From: Natronococcus pandeyae
GTDB taxonomy: Archaea; Halobacteriota; Halobacteria; Halobacteriales; Natrialbaceae
Assembly (NCBI RefSeq): GCF_008122205.1
Contig: NZ_PHNJ01000010.1
Span: 1 to 64,000 of the forward strand
Direction of reading: 5' to 3'
DNA length: 64,000 nt
The translations under genes and the position numbers were made by a program. Within the stretch, counting starts at the first letter, position 1. Every line of letters begins with the position of its first letter. Under the pieces are notes generated by a model. It ran no database searches. It was not told where the DNA came from and saw nothing but the letters and a program-made list of their open reading frames with translations. Below, piece after piece: positions 35,750 to 43,857 of the stretch.

Positions 35750-36124
35750 ATGTCCATAGAATCCAACGCCGAAATCGTTCAACGGCTCGATGACGTGCTC
35801 GACCCGTGTAGCTGTATGACTGATAATCCGGTCAGTATCGTCGAACTGGGGCTCGTCGAGGAGATCGAGAGGGACGACGAGACGGTGAGAATCGAACTGT
35901 TGCCCACCACGCCGATGTGCATGTATATGACCCAGATCATCGACGAAGCCGAGGCCGAGGTGGTGAAGATCGACGGCATAGAGGACGTGGACGTCTCGCA
36001 GAATGTCGAGGACATGTGGCGGCCTGAGCGGATGAGCGACGAACTCCGGCAGGCCAAAGAGGAGCAGTTCGGGTCGCAGCTACGGGAGGGTCCGGACTCT
36101 TCGGAGCCAGTGTCTCATTCGTAA
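35750..36124 (+). CDS. MIP18/DUF59-family metal-sulfur assembly-type protein
   Basis: The 124-residue protein has the MIP18 fold: an N-terminal helix, DPCSC (C20, C22), SIVELGLVEEIE, the strand ETVRIELLPTTPMC (C57) and a C-terminal helical tail rich in Met and Glu. Relatives (SufT, PaaD, the eukaryotic MIP18) assist iron-sulfur cluster insertion or oxygenase assembly. It starts three bases after the amidohydrolase-like gene. Two decayed paralogs lie nearby (31825-32055, 33887-34165). Its specific client is unknown; the amidohydrolase-like protein is the obvious candidate partner. Confidence 0.88.
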   Translation: MSIESNAEIVQRLDDVLDPCSCMTDNPVSIVELGLVEEIERDDETVRIELLPTTPMCMYMTQIIDEAEAEVVKIDGIEDVDVSQNVEDMWRPERMSDELRQAKEEQFGSQLREGPDSSEPVSHS

Positions 36125-36189
36125 TCCTACGCGCTCGACACCCGGTCTTTCCCACCTTTCCTCGCAGTTACTCGGTCTCCGCGGTCGCG

Positions 36190-36348
36190 TCAGTGTCGAC
36201 GCCAGTTGAAACCGAGCGATGTCACTGAACCGTTCGAGAGGAGGTTACCGTATACCCCCCCATCGATGAACAGAATCTGTCCGTTAATCATCTCCGTCTC
36301 CGGCGACGACAGCCACGCGACGGCCTCCGTGATGTCCTCGAACCCCTC
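36190..36348 (-). pseudogene. SDR oxidoreductase, C-terminal fragment
   Basis: The last 52 codons of a short-chain dehydrogenase remain: FEDITEAVAWLSSPETEMIN and GQILFIDGG, followed by a tail ending at 36190. Everything upstream of residue GFED is gone; at about 36350 the sequence passes into a synthetase fragment on the opposite strand. It is not one of the two intact SDR genes in the window. Confidence 0.8.
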
Positions 36349-36361
36349 TGAGGACCACTTC

Positions 36362-36529
36362 CCCGCCGAATCGCTTGGCGACGAACTGAAGGGCCATATG
36401 AAGGATCGGCTGGCAAAATACGAGTACCCACGAGAGTTGGAGTTCGTCGATGAACTGCCGAGGACCGCAACCGGGAAGATCAAACGAATTGCTCTCAGGG
36501 AGGAGTCCGAGACCGCTCCCTTGGAATGA
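36362..36529 (+). pseudogene. Acyl-CoA synthetase, C-terminal fragment
   Basis: The 55 codons reading PAESLGDELKGHMKDRLAKY, then EYPRELEFVDELPRTATGKI with the A10 Lys, match the end of the synthetase at 50628-52337. The remaining nine tenths of the gene is absent. It meets the SDR fragment head to head, fourteen bases apart. Confidence 0.85.
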
Positions 36530-36869
36530 CGACGTTCCGTGGCGATTCGATTCGGTGACACTCTGGTACCTGGTTCGTTTTGAGGGGGGCCGCCTCTCGG
36601 GACGATCTCGAGATCAGCTGATTCCATGCCGAGGCCGAGGCTTGGGACTGTATTTTGCTGGTCTCGGCGTCGTCGTGGCCGAAACGATTCCCTCGAACTG
36701 ATTGGATCGGCAGTGTCCCGTCGTCGACTTGGGTCCGACCTTGTCATCCTTGTCTCCAGGGTCGTCCCAGCGTACGCTATCATGTGCACGGTCGACAGTC
36801 TCCCGGAGCACCACACGTTAAAACAATATTTTAGTTTACTTATGTAAGGTGATAACCAAATAGTGAGAT
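36530..36869. other. Intergenic stretch without a supported gene
   Basis: About 340 bases. The right end turns AT-rich and leads into the TATA box of the next gene. Nothing else was recognised. Confidence 0.4.
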
Positions 36870-36877
36870 ATTATATG
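36870..36877 (+). promoter_or_regulatory. TATA box of the CMD-family gene
   Basis: ATTATATG is centred about 26 bases before the ATG at 36899. Its position rules out the in-frame start at 36863 as the main one. Confidence 0.5.
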
Positions 36878-36898
36878 CTTGGAAGTAACACACTAGGT

Positions 36899-37480
36899 AT
36901 GCCATCTCGAGTCGACCCCGTAGACCCCGACCAACTCTCCGACGATGACGTCGCGACGCGCCTGCGCGAGGCGACGGCGGTTTACGACGATGCCGCATAC
37001 TTCGGTGCGATCGCCCATCAACCGACGCACCTCAACAACCTGCTTACTCTCTTCGAAGAGTTCCCGCGCAGCGACGCGCTAACCAACGAACTGCTGGAAT
37101 TAGTTCGGTTGAAGGTCGCGGATACAAATCAGTGTGCGTACTGTGCGACCGTCCGAACGAGTTCCGTCGACGTCGTTGAAGCGAAAGAAACCGCGATTTT
37201 TGGCCAGATTGACGAGGATCAGCTAACAGAACGAGAGTACCTCGCAGTCGCGCTCGCCGAACACCTTTCTGATAACCCACACCGGATAACGGACGAATTC
37301 ATCGAGCGCCTCAAGCACGCCTTCGGTGAAGCAGGGTTCATCGAACTTCTCCTGTTCACGAGCCTCGAGGTCGGCCTCGACCGATTCACGATTGCTCTGG
37401 AACTCGACACGACCGAGGAGAGCCCGTACCCGTCCGGACTCTCCTATCCCTTCGATTCCGGGCAGGATTCGGACCAGTGA
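36899..37480 (+). CDS. Carboxymuconolactone decarboxylase / AhpD-like protein
   Basis: The 193-residue helical protein has the CMD-family core: a helix LTNELLELVRLKVADTNQC, the C79-A-Y-C82 pair, a TEREYLAVALAEHL helix and a second conserved helix. In the family the CxxC pair acts in alkylhydroperoxidase (AhpD) activity, or the fold serves as a lactone decarboxylase; with CxxC present, a redox or peroxide-handling role is more likely. It may protect the oxygenase-containing pathway. It converges closely (28 bases) with the multifunctional beta-oxidation gene. Confidence 0.82.
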   Translation: MPSRVDPVDPDQLSDDDVATRLREATAVYDDAAYFGAIAHQPTHLNNLLTLFEEFPRSDALTNELLELVRLKVADTNQCAYCATVRTSSVDVVEAKETAIFGQIDEDQLTEREYLAVALAEHLSDNPHRITDEFIERLKHAFGEAGFIELLLFTSLEVGLDRFTIALELDTTEESPYPSGLSYPFDSGQDSDQ

Positions 37481-37507
37481 ATGTGGTGGGGTGCTCGTTT
37501 TCCGTGG

Positions 37508-39481
37508 CTACCGCTCCCACCGCGGTGTCTCGTCCTCGATGAATGCTTCCAGGCCGTGTCGGCCCTCGTCACTCATGAGCCGTTCGGCGAGTTCGTCGGT
37601 CGCGGTCGCTAGCCAATCGTCGACTAGATCGTCCTCGACGCCGTTCCAGATCGTTTTGATAGATTCGATCGATCCCGGTGCACTCGCCGTCGTCGATCGA
37701 GCTAGTTCGCGCGCGACATCAGGCGCTTGCTCCGAATCCACGGCGTAGTTGAGCAGCCCCATCTCGTGTGCTTCGGTGGCCGTAAAGAGGTCGCCCGTTG
37801 TGGCAAGTTCGAGGAGTTTTTTCTTTCCGACAGAGGTGGTGCCGTGAGCCAGCCAGATGGGCGGCAGAGCGCCGATCGTTCCCTCCGGCTGTCCGAACCG
37901 GCTCCCATCACCGGCGACGGCCAGGTCGCTCAAGAGGACCAGTTCGCAGCCTGCACCGGTGGCGATACCGTCGACCAGTGCGATCGTCGGCTTGGGGTGG
38001 GCTCGGAACGCCTTGATCGCCGGGAGTAGCACCTCGTCGAGATACTCCTGGCACTCATCGCTGCTCTCCCACCCCGCCATTTCGGGGATATCGTCGCCGG
38101 CAGAGAACGCGCGTCCAGATCCTTCGACAATGGTCGCCCGAATGTCGTCATCCCCCCTCGCCTGTTCGAGTGCAGCCCGCAGCCCGCGCCAGGCTGATTC
38201 GTCCATCGCATTCAATTTGTCGGGCCGGTCTAACACGATACGCGCCACGAACTCCCGGCGTTCGTACTCGACGCTTCCAAACGATGTCGTCTCGTGATCG
38301 TACTCGTAGAATCCCTCGCCTGTCTTCCAGCCGAGTCGACCTTGTTCGACCATCCGCTCGAGCAACGGATGTGGGTCGTACTGTTCCCGACCGGTCTCTT
38401 CGTGGAGTCGCTCGAGCAGTTCGATGATTCGGTCGATGCCGTACTCGTCGGCGAATTCTAACGGACCGCGCGGCCAGCTCATTCCGGTCCGCATCGCGGT
38501 GTCGACGTCCTCCATCGTGGTGACGTCGTTATCGAGCAACCACGCGGCGGCGTTCACCGCGCTGGCGATCATCTGGTACGGATTGTACTCGTGTCGGCGC
38601 TCTCTCGGGATATCAACGCGCGCGTACTCGCCGGGACTGGGATAGTCGTAGAATCCTTCGCCGGTTTTCATTCCGTACGCATCGGCCTCGACCAGGTTCT
38701 CGTGGGTCTCCGAAATCACGACCGGGACATCGCGATCCTGTAACGCCTGGCACACCATATAGAACACGTCGATACCGGCGAAGTCGAGCACCTCGAACGG
38801 TCCCATCGGGAAGCCGAGACGCCGAATCGATGCGTCGATAGCTTCGGCGTCGTGGCGCCCATCGTCGAGGTGTCGCAGCCCTTCACTCCAGAAGGCGTAG
38901 TTGATCCGGTTGAGCAGGAAGCCCGGCACGTCCTTCTCGAGGATAACCGGTGTCTTGCCGACGTCCTCCGAGAGTGCCACTGTCAGTTCGATGACGCTGT
39001 CGCTCGTCTGCTCGCCGCTGATCACCTCGACGAGGTCGATGAGAGGAACTGGATTCGAGAAGTGCATCCCGACGACTTGTTCCGGTCGATCGGTTGCGTC
39101 GGCCATCTCCGTCACGGGAAGGGTGCTCGTGTTGGTCGCCAGGATTGCGTGTTCGGGCGCTGCTTCGTCTGCGGCGGCGAACACGTCCCGCTTCAGGTCG
39201 ATATCCTCAGGGGTGGCCTCGACCATCAAATCGGTGTCGGAGAGGCCAGAATTCCGGTCGGTCGTCGTCGTGATCCGGTCGAGTACGGGTCCCGGCTCCT
39301 CGCCCAAGCGTTCGAGGCTCTGTTCGATGTTCTCGAGGGCAGTCGAGAGGGGCTCTTCCTCGATGTCAACCAACGTGACGTCGTATCGGTGCATCGCGAA
39401 CACTTGTGCGATCCCGTGACCCATGCTCCCGGCGCCGATGACGGTAACTGTCTCTATGTCTTCGAGACTCGGTGCGGCCAT
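37508..39481 (-). CDS. Fused 3-hydroxyacyl-CoA dehydrogenase / enoyl-CoA hydratase
   Basis: The 657-residue protein joins two beta-oxidation enzymes. Residues 1-190 are the NAD-binding domain (VTVIGAGSMGHGIAQVF), followed by two C-terminal dehydrogenase domains (PGFLLNRINYAFWSEGL; PYQMIASAVNAAAWLL). From about residue 395 a crotonase domain follows (RIVLDRPDKLNAMDE, the oxyanion-hole AFSAGDDIPEM, GAGCELVLLSDLA and FGQPEGTIG with both family Glu residues). The order, dehydrogenase first, is the reverse of bacterial FadB but usual in haloarchaea. It hydrates enoyl-CoA and oxidises 3-hydroxyacyl-CoA. TATA box 25 bases before the ATG at 39481. Confidence 0.93.
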   Translation of the reverse strand: MAAPSLEDIETVTVIGAGSMGHGIAQVFAMHRYDVTLVDIEEEPLSTALENIEQSLERLGEEPGPVLDRITTTTDRNSGLSDTDLMVEATPEDIDLKRDVFAAADEAAPEHAILATNTSTLPVTEMADATDRPEQVVGMHFSNPVPLIDLVEVISGEQTSDSVIELTVALSEDVGKTPVILEKDVPGFLLNRINYAFWSEGLRHLDDGRHDAEAIDASIRRLGFPMGPFEVLDFAGIDVFYMVCQALQDRDVPVVISETHENLVEADAYGMKTGEGFYDYPSPGEYARVDIPRERRHEYNPYQMIASAVNAAAWLLDNDVTTMEDVDTAMRTGMSWPRGPLEFADEYGIDRIIELLERLHEETGREQYDPHPLLERMVEQGRLGWKTGEGFYEYDHETTSFGSVEYERREFVARIVLDRPDKLNAMDESAWRGLRAALEQARGDDDIRATIVEGSGRAFSAGDDIPEMAGWESSDECQEYLDEVLLPAIKAFRAHPKPTIALVDGIATGAGCELVLLSDLAVAGDGSRFGQPEGTIGALPPIWLAHGTTSVGKKKLLELATTGDLFTATEAHEMGLLNYAVDSEQAPDVARELARSTTASAPGSIESIKTIWNGVEDDLVDDWLATATDELAERLMSDEGRHGLEAFIEDETPRWER

Positions 39482-39501
39482 GAAATTGAAAGCGCACCTC
39501 A

Positions 39502-39510
39502 GATATAAAA
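39502..39510 (-). promoter_or_regulatory. TATA box of the fused beta-oxidation gene
   Basis: The minus-strand sequence TTTTATATC is centred about 25 bases upstream of the ATG at 39481. Confidence 0.5.
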
Positions 39511-39860
39511 TATTTCGGTCGACTGTCCAGTGTGCCCGGTCGATTCTTGCGCCGGACCCGAGCGTCCGTGTGACCGATCGATAGTCGGTACCCTCGAACA
39601 AACCGGTGCCGAGACCGTTCTGTCTGGTCAGAATAGCTCACCTTCGAGTTTTATTTGTATCCCAGTCCGTCATGAGGGGAGTTTGACGACTGAGAGTAGC
39701 GGTCTCCGTTCATCGTGTCAATTCATGACTCGCCGAGAGCCTCAGCGAGCGATCCGTTCTCGACCAGTTCCGATTTGGGGTTGCAAACAAGGGTTCGGAC
39801 GACCGCAGGAAGAACGACGAACCAGGGGAGTAGAAGGGTGGATTTTTAGTGGTATGTGAC

Positions 39861-39875
39861 GACACATCAAGTGTC
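39861..39875. promoter_or_regulatory. Inverted repeat at the start of a synthetase gene
   Basis: GACACATCAAGTGTC has five-base arms around five bases and ends immediately before the ATG at 39876. On a leaderless transcript it would lie at the transcription start, a possible operator. Confidence 0.35.
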
Positions 39876-41489
39876 ATGATGGACGTCGAGCTTACAATTC
39901 CAAAGTTGCTCAACCGGTCGGTCGATCTATTCCCGGAAAAGGAACTTGTCACAACTTCACCCAACGGATCGGCTGACCGATATACGTATCAGGACGCACA
40001 CGATCGTATCTGCCAGCTCGCCCATGCCCTCGACGATCTCGGCGTCGATCACGGAGAACGGGTCGCTACGATGGCCGCGAACCACTACCGTCACTTCGAA
40101 CTGTACTTCGGCCCGGCATGCAGCGGCCGAAGCATGCACATGGTCAATCACCGCTTGCCTGACGAACACCTCGAGTACCTGTTTGCGGACGCGGAAGACC
40201 GCGTCGTGTTCGTTGATCCGGAGTTCGTCGAACTCCTCGAGCCATTGTCGGATCGGTTGGAGACTGTCGAGCAGTACGTCGTACTCGACGATAAACTACC
40301 GGAGACTGATCTCGAACCCGTCTGTACGTACGAGGAGTTGCTTGAGGGACAACCTACGGAGTACGAGTGGCCCGATATCGACGAGAATGCCGAATGTGGA
40401 ATCTGTTATACCTCCGGAACGACCGGGAAACCGAAGGGGGTCCAGTACACCCACCGAGCGGTCTACCTCCACAGTCTCATGTGTGGTCACGTCGATACAA
40501 ACAGCATCGGCGAGCGTGACGTGATTCTCGTGGCTGTGCCGATGTTCCACGCGAACGCATGGGGCTTTCCGTACGCGGCGACGTTCAGCGGGAGCAAGCT
40601 CGTCTTCCCGAATGGCGACCTCTCACCGGAGAACGTCGCTGCGTTGATTGAAGACGAGGGAGTAACCGCCTCCGCTGGTGTGCCGACGATTTGGATTGAT
40701 CTGGACGAGTACCTTGACGACCACCCTGATGCGGATATCTCGAGCATTGACCGGCTCGTCGTAGGCGGTAGCGCGCCACCGAAATCGCTCATTAGGAAGT
40801 ACGATGAAGAGTATGATGCCCCCCTGTTGCAGGGATACGGAATGACCGAGACGACGCCACTGCAAACGATCAGCTCGTTGACCTCGGAGACGGAGCAGCT
40901 TCCACCCGAAGAACAGTACGAATACCGTGCCAAGGCCGGCATTCCGGTTCCAGGCATTGAGATGCGAATTCGGAACGAGGATGGCAAGGACGTTCCCCGT
41001 GACGGTGAATCGTTCGGAGAGATCCAGGTACAGGGCCCTTGGGTCGCCGATCATTACCACAACCGTCCCGAAGCGAACGACGAGTCGTTCACCGATGACG
41101 GGTGGCTCAGAACCGGTGACGTTGCCACGTGGGACCAACATGGCTACATCGACATCGTCGACAGAACGAGTGACATCATCAAGAGCGGTGGCGAATGGAT
41201 CTCATCAGTCGAGCTGGAGAACGAGCTCATGGCCCATGACGCGGTCAAAGAAGCCACAGTCGTCGGTGTCCCTCACGAACGGTGGCAGGAACGACCGATC
41301 GCCTTTGCTGTGACGCATGATGACGATGCCGTCGAATCCGAAGCACTGGTCGATCATCTTGGCGAACGTTTCCCGAAGTGGTGGCTTCCCGACGAGATCC
41401 GAGTCGTCTCCGATATTCCGCGGACAAGCACGGGGAAGTTCGACAAGAAGGCGCTTCGCGAGCAGTACGTCGAATCAGACACTGAGTAG
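39876..41489 (+). CDS. Medium/long-chain acyl-CoA synthetase
   Basis: The 537-residue AMP-forming ligase has YTSGTTGKPKG, the substrate-pocket VPMFHANAWGFPYAATFSG, LLQGYGMTETTP, LRTGDVATWDQHGYIDIVDR, IKSGGEWISSVELE and the C-terminal TSTGKFDKKALRE with the A10 Lys. The W(G/L)FPY and GEWISS motifs are typical of the AlkK/FadD3-like medium- to long-chain branch. Start at the ATG at 39876, with another ATG as the second codon. It is divergent from the fused beta-oxidation enzyme and probably feeds it. Confidence 0.92.
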   Translation: MMDVELTIPKLLNRSVDLFPEKELVTTSPNGSADRYTYQDAHDRICQLAHALDDLGVDHGERVATMAANHYRHFELYFGPACSGRSMHMVNHRLPDEHLEYLFADAEDRVVFVDPEFVELLEPLSDRLETVEQYVVLDDKLPETDLEPVCTYEELLEGQPTEYEWPDIDENAECGICYTSGTTGKPKGVQYTHRAVYLHSLMCGHVDTNSIGERDVILVAVPMFHANAWGFPYAATFSGSKLVFPNGDLSPENVAALIEDEGVTASAGVPTIWIDLDEYLDDHPDADISSIDRLVVGGSAPPKSLIRKYDEEYDAPLLQGYGMTETTPLQTISSLTSETEQLPPEEQYEYRAKAGIPVPGIEMRIRNEDGKDVPRDGESFGEIQVQGPWVADHYHNRPEANDESFTDDGWLRTGDVATWDQHGYIDIVDRTSDIIKSGGEWISSVELENELMAHDAVKEATVVGVPHERWQERPIAFAVTHDDDAVESEALVDHLGERFPKWWLPDEIRVVSDIPRTSTGKFDKKALREQYVESDTE

Positions 41490-41780
41490 CCGACTCGGTT
41501 GCTGTCACTCCCGATTTGAGTTTGTTACATATTCTGTGAACCTGCCTCTATATTATTGCCAATTTCCGATTTTTGGAAGTGAATCCACGGTATCGGGGCT
41601 TCAGATGAAAACGCTCCAGATATAGAACCGAACGAGCGCTTAGTTAGGAACTCGTGATGCTGAGCAGGGTGTTGTTCGGAATGGATTATCGGCTCACGAA
41701 GCGACGTTTGTGTGATCGTCCACATGCCACTGATCGCACGCGAAAAAGAACGAGAAACGAGAGCTGTGCTGGACCCCAGC

Positions 41781-43418
41781 TTACACCAGCGGATACCAGA
41801 TGACCGCCATGAGGTATCCGTAGACGGTTACGCCGAGGACGAGGATTGTGATCGCAATGTACTTTGTGCGGTTGTAGTACTTGCGAAGCGACTGCGGCGA
41901 GTGGTTCTCGAGTGTCGATGCGGCTAGCGACGTTTGGTCGAGTTCGCGGTAGAACTCACGCTCCGCCTGGGTCGTTTCGGTGACCAAGGAGACAACGACC
42001 ATCAGCGTGACGGCGATGATGATGGCGGGGATAATCGGATCGAGCATGAACGGAATCTGGTACGTTCCCCAGATTTCGTGCAGTTGGTAGAGGACGACAT
42101 ACGAGCCAAATCCGCCAAGCATCGAAGCTAGTGCACCGTACTTGTTTGCCTCCTCCCATTCGAGACCGATGATAATCATCGGTGCCCATGCGGCTGCGAA
42201 GATTGCGCCAGCCCAAGCGCCGAGCCAGTAGATGCCGAGCGGCTCGAAGAGCGCGATGCCAGTAACGGTGATGACAACAATGATCTGTGCGATTCGGGCG
42301 GCGACCAGCCGCTGACTTTCGTCTAGAATATTCCCGCCGACCCGCTCGAACAAGTCTCGAGAGAGGCCGAACCCAGCATAAATAAAGATGGTCGATGTCG
42401 TCGAAAGGATGCCAGCCATCACGCCCGCGATGGCGAGTCCGCCGATAGTTGGACCAGCCAGTTCCTGAGCCATCCAGATAACAACGACGTCCGCGGGTTC
42501 GATCCCAGGATTAAGAATGTACGTGACCGTCACGCCGAGGAACAGGAACGTGATGACGATCGTACCGAGCATCGTCGCGATCGTCGTTCCAGAGAGAACC
42601 GCGAAATCATCGCGGGCTGGAAACGATCGTGTAACGATCCACGGCGCAACCATCATGAAGAAGAACCAGAGCACCCATTGACCAAGGAGCCAGCCAAAGG
42701 GCATTTCCATGTTTGCTCCGCCGGCAGTCCAAGCCCCCGGATTCTCCTGGGGAAGTGCCGTCACGAGTGCGTCGAGTCCGCCTGCCGTTTGGATCGCGAT
42801 CGGTGCGAGGACGAGCCCAGTGATCATCATCGTGACGCCCATCAGCGTATCGGTCACGACCACACTGTACATCCCGCCGGCGACCGTGAAAATGAGCAAC
42901 GCCGCTGCAAAGAGGATAACGATAGTCGCATAGTCGACTCCGACAACGTCCGCGAGGAGGTACCCTGCGCCGATGAGTTGGATGACACCGAATCCGATCA
43001 GACCGACCATCATGATGAGCGTCGCGACGAGGCGAATAAACTCACTCTGATAACGGTCTCCGATGTAATCGGGCATCGTCAGTTCGTCGTTTGCGCGGAA
43101 TCTCCGCCCGATATACAACATCCCGAGGACTAACCCGGGCCAGCTACCGTAGATGACGAGCCACATGACTGCACCGTCCGTGTAAACGATACCCGCAATT
43201 CCCATCATCGTGCTCGCGCTCATGTACGACGCAAAGAGCGTCCCGGCGATCAGGATGCCCCCGGCGGACTGCCCCATGACGTAGAAGTCCTCCGGAACGT
43301 CGATAACCCGGAACAAGACGGCGCCGACGAACACGTACACTAAGAGTACAGTGAAGAAGACGATATCGACCGTTCCGAGTCCGCCGAGTTGCATCGGTAC
43401 CGCAGCGTCAATTTCCAT
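41781..43418 (-). CDS. Sodium:solute symporter (SSS family)
   Basis: The 545-residue membrane protein has thirteen or so helices with the SSS family pattern, including FASYMSASTMMGIAGIVY near helix 2, GGMYSVVVTDTLMGV in the middle, and AGVMAGILSTTSTIFIYAGF with the Ser/Thr residues that bind sodium. It should import a small organic acid, such as acetate, propionate or pantothenate, with Na+. The C-terminal tail is charged. A 61-residue one-helix protein is encoded three bases upstream on the same strand and is probably its small partner. Confidence 0.9.
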   Translation of the reverse strand: MEIDAAVPMQLGGLGTVDIVFFTVLLVYVFVGAVLFRVIDVPEDFYVMGQSAGGILIAGTLFASYMSASTMMGIAGIVYTDGAVMWLVIYGSWPGLVLGMLYIGRRFRANDELTMPDYIGDRYQSEFIRLVATLIMMVGLIGFGVIQLIGAGYLLADVVGVDYATIVILFAAALLIFTVAGGMYSVVVTDTLMGVTMMITGLVLAPIAIQTAGGLDALVTALPQENPGAWTAGGANMEMPFGWLLGQWVLWFFFMMVAPWIVTRSFPARDDFAVLSGTTIATMLGTIVITFLFLGVTVTYILNPGIEPADVVVIWMAQELAGPTIGGLAIAGVMAGILSTTSTIFIYAGFGLSRDLFERVGGNILDESQRLVAARIAQIIVVITVTGIALFEPLGIYWLGAWAGAIFAAAWAPMIIIGLEWEEANKYGALASMLGGFGSYVVLYQLHEIWGTYQIPFMLDPIIPAIIIAVTLMVVVSLVTETTQAEREFYRELDQTSLAASTLENHSPQSLRKYYNRTKYIAITILVLGVTVYGYLMAVIWYPLV

Positions 43419-43421
43419 CTT

Positions 43422-43607
43422 TCACACCCCTTCTGAGCTTTCTACCGACGGTACTTCTTCTTCTTCTCCTGTTTCCTCTGGAGCAACGGTTTCTTCCGAC
43501 AAATGCGGCTTATACTGGGTTCGTAGTATCCATAGCGTCCACAAACACGCTAGGGCAATCGTTGCTAACGGATGCAGGAAGGCAACGGCCGTGTCTAATG
43601 CAACCAT
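43422..43607 (-). CDS. Small single-helix partner of the symporter
   Basis: The 61-residue protein has one membrane helix (about 5-29, FLHPLATIALACLWTLWILR) followed by an acidic cytoplasmic tail. Small proteins of this kind often precede SSS-family genes and may be needed for activity or stability, as with the DUF485/DUF997-type partners. It leads the operon, with the TATA box at -28. Because it is so short it is easy to overlook. Confidence 0.75.
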   Translation of the reverse strand: MVALDTAVAFLHPLATIALACLWTLWILRTQYKPHLSEETVAPEETGEEEEVPSVESSEGV

Positions 43608-43626
43608 ACATCATCCCAGTGTGGTA

Positions 43627-43643
43627 TAACATTATAAATGTTA
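43627..43643. promoter_or_regulatory. Perfect 7-3-7 palindrome over the symporter TATA box
   Basis: TAACATTATAAATGTTA is a perfect inverted repeat with ATA in the centre. The TATA box (ATTATAAAT, 43631-43639) lies inside it, about 28 bases from the ATG at 43607. A protein bound here would block TBP, so this is a strong candidate repressor site. Confidence 0.6.
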
Positions 43644-43857
43644 CTAGGAAATCGAACCGTTTCCAGACCCACTATTTATAATACAGTTTATATAGTGTTT
43701 TAATTTATGGATCGAGCCACAGGCGTAACTGTAGTCGAAAACAGAAAGCATCCACAGTGCCCCTCGAGGCGCATGGTTTTCCTTTGAACGGTATCTTACT
43801 CGGAAAATCGTTGCGAGTGACTCCAGGTTGCGACTTTCGACAGACTTGTGATAGGAC

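Larger units (their letters stand above)
39482..39875. other. Divergent intergenic region of the fused beta-oxidation gene and a synthetase
   Basis: About 390 bases carrying the two promoters. No gene was seen. Confidence 0.4.
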
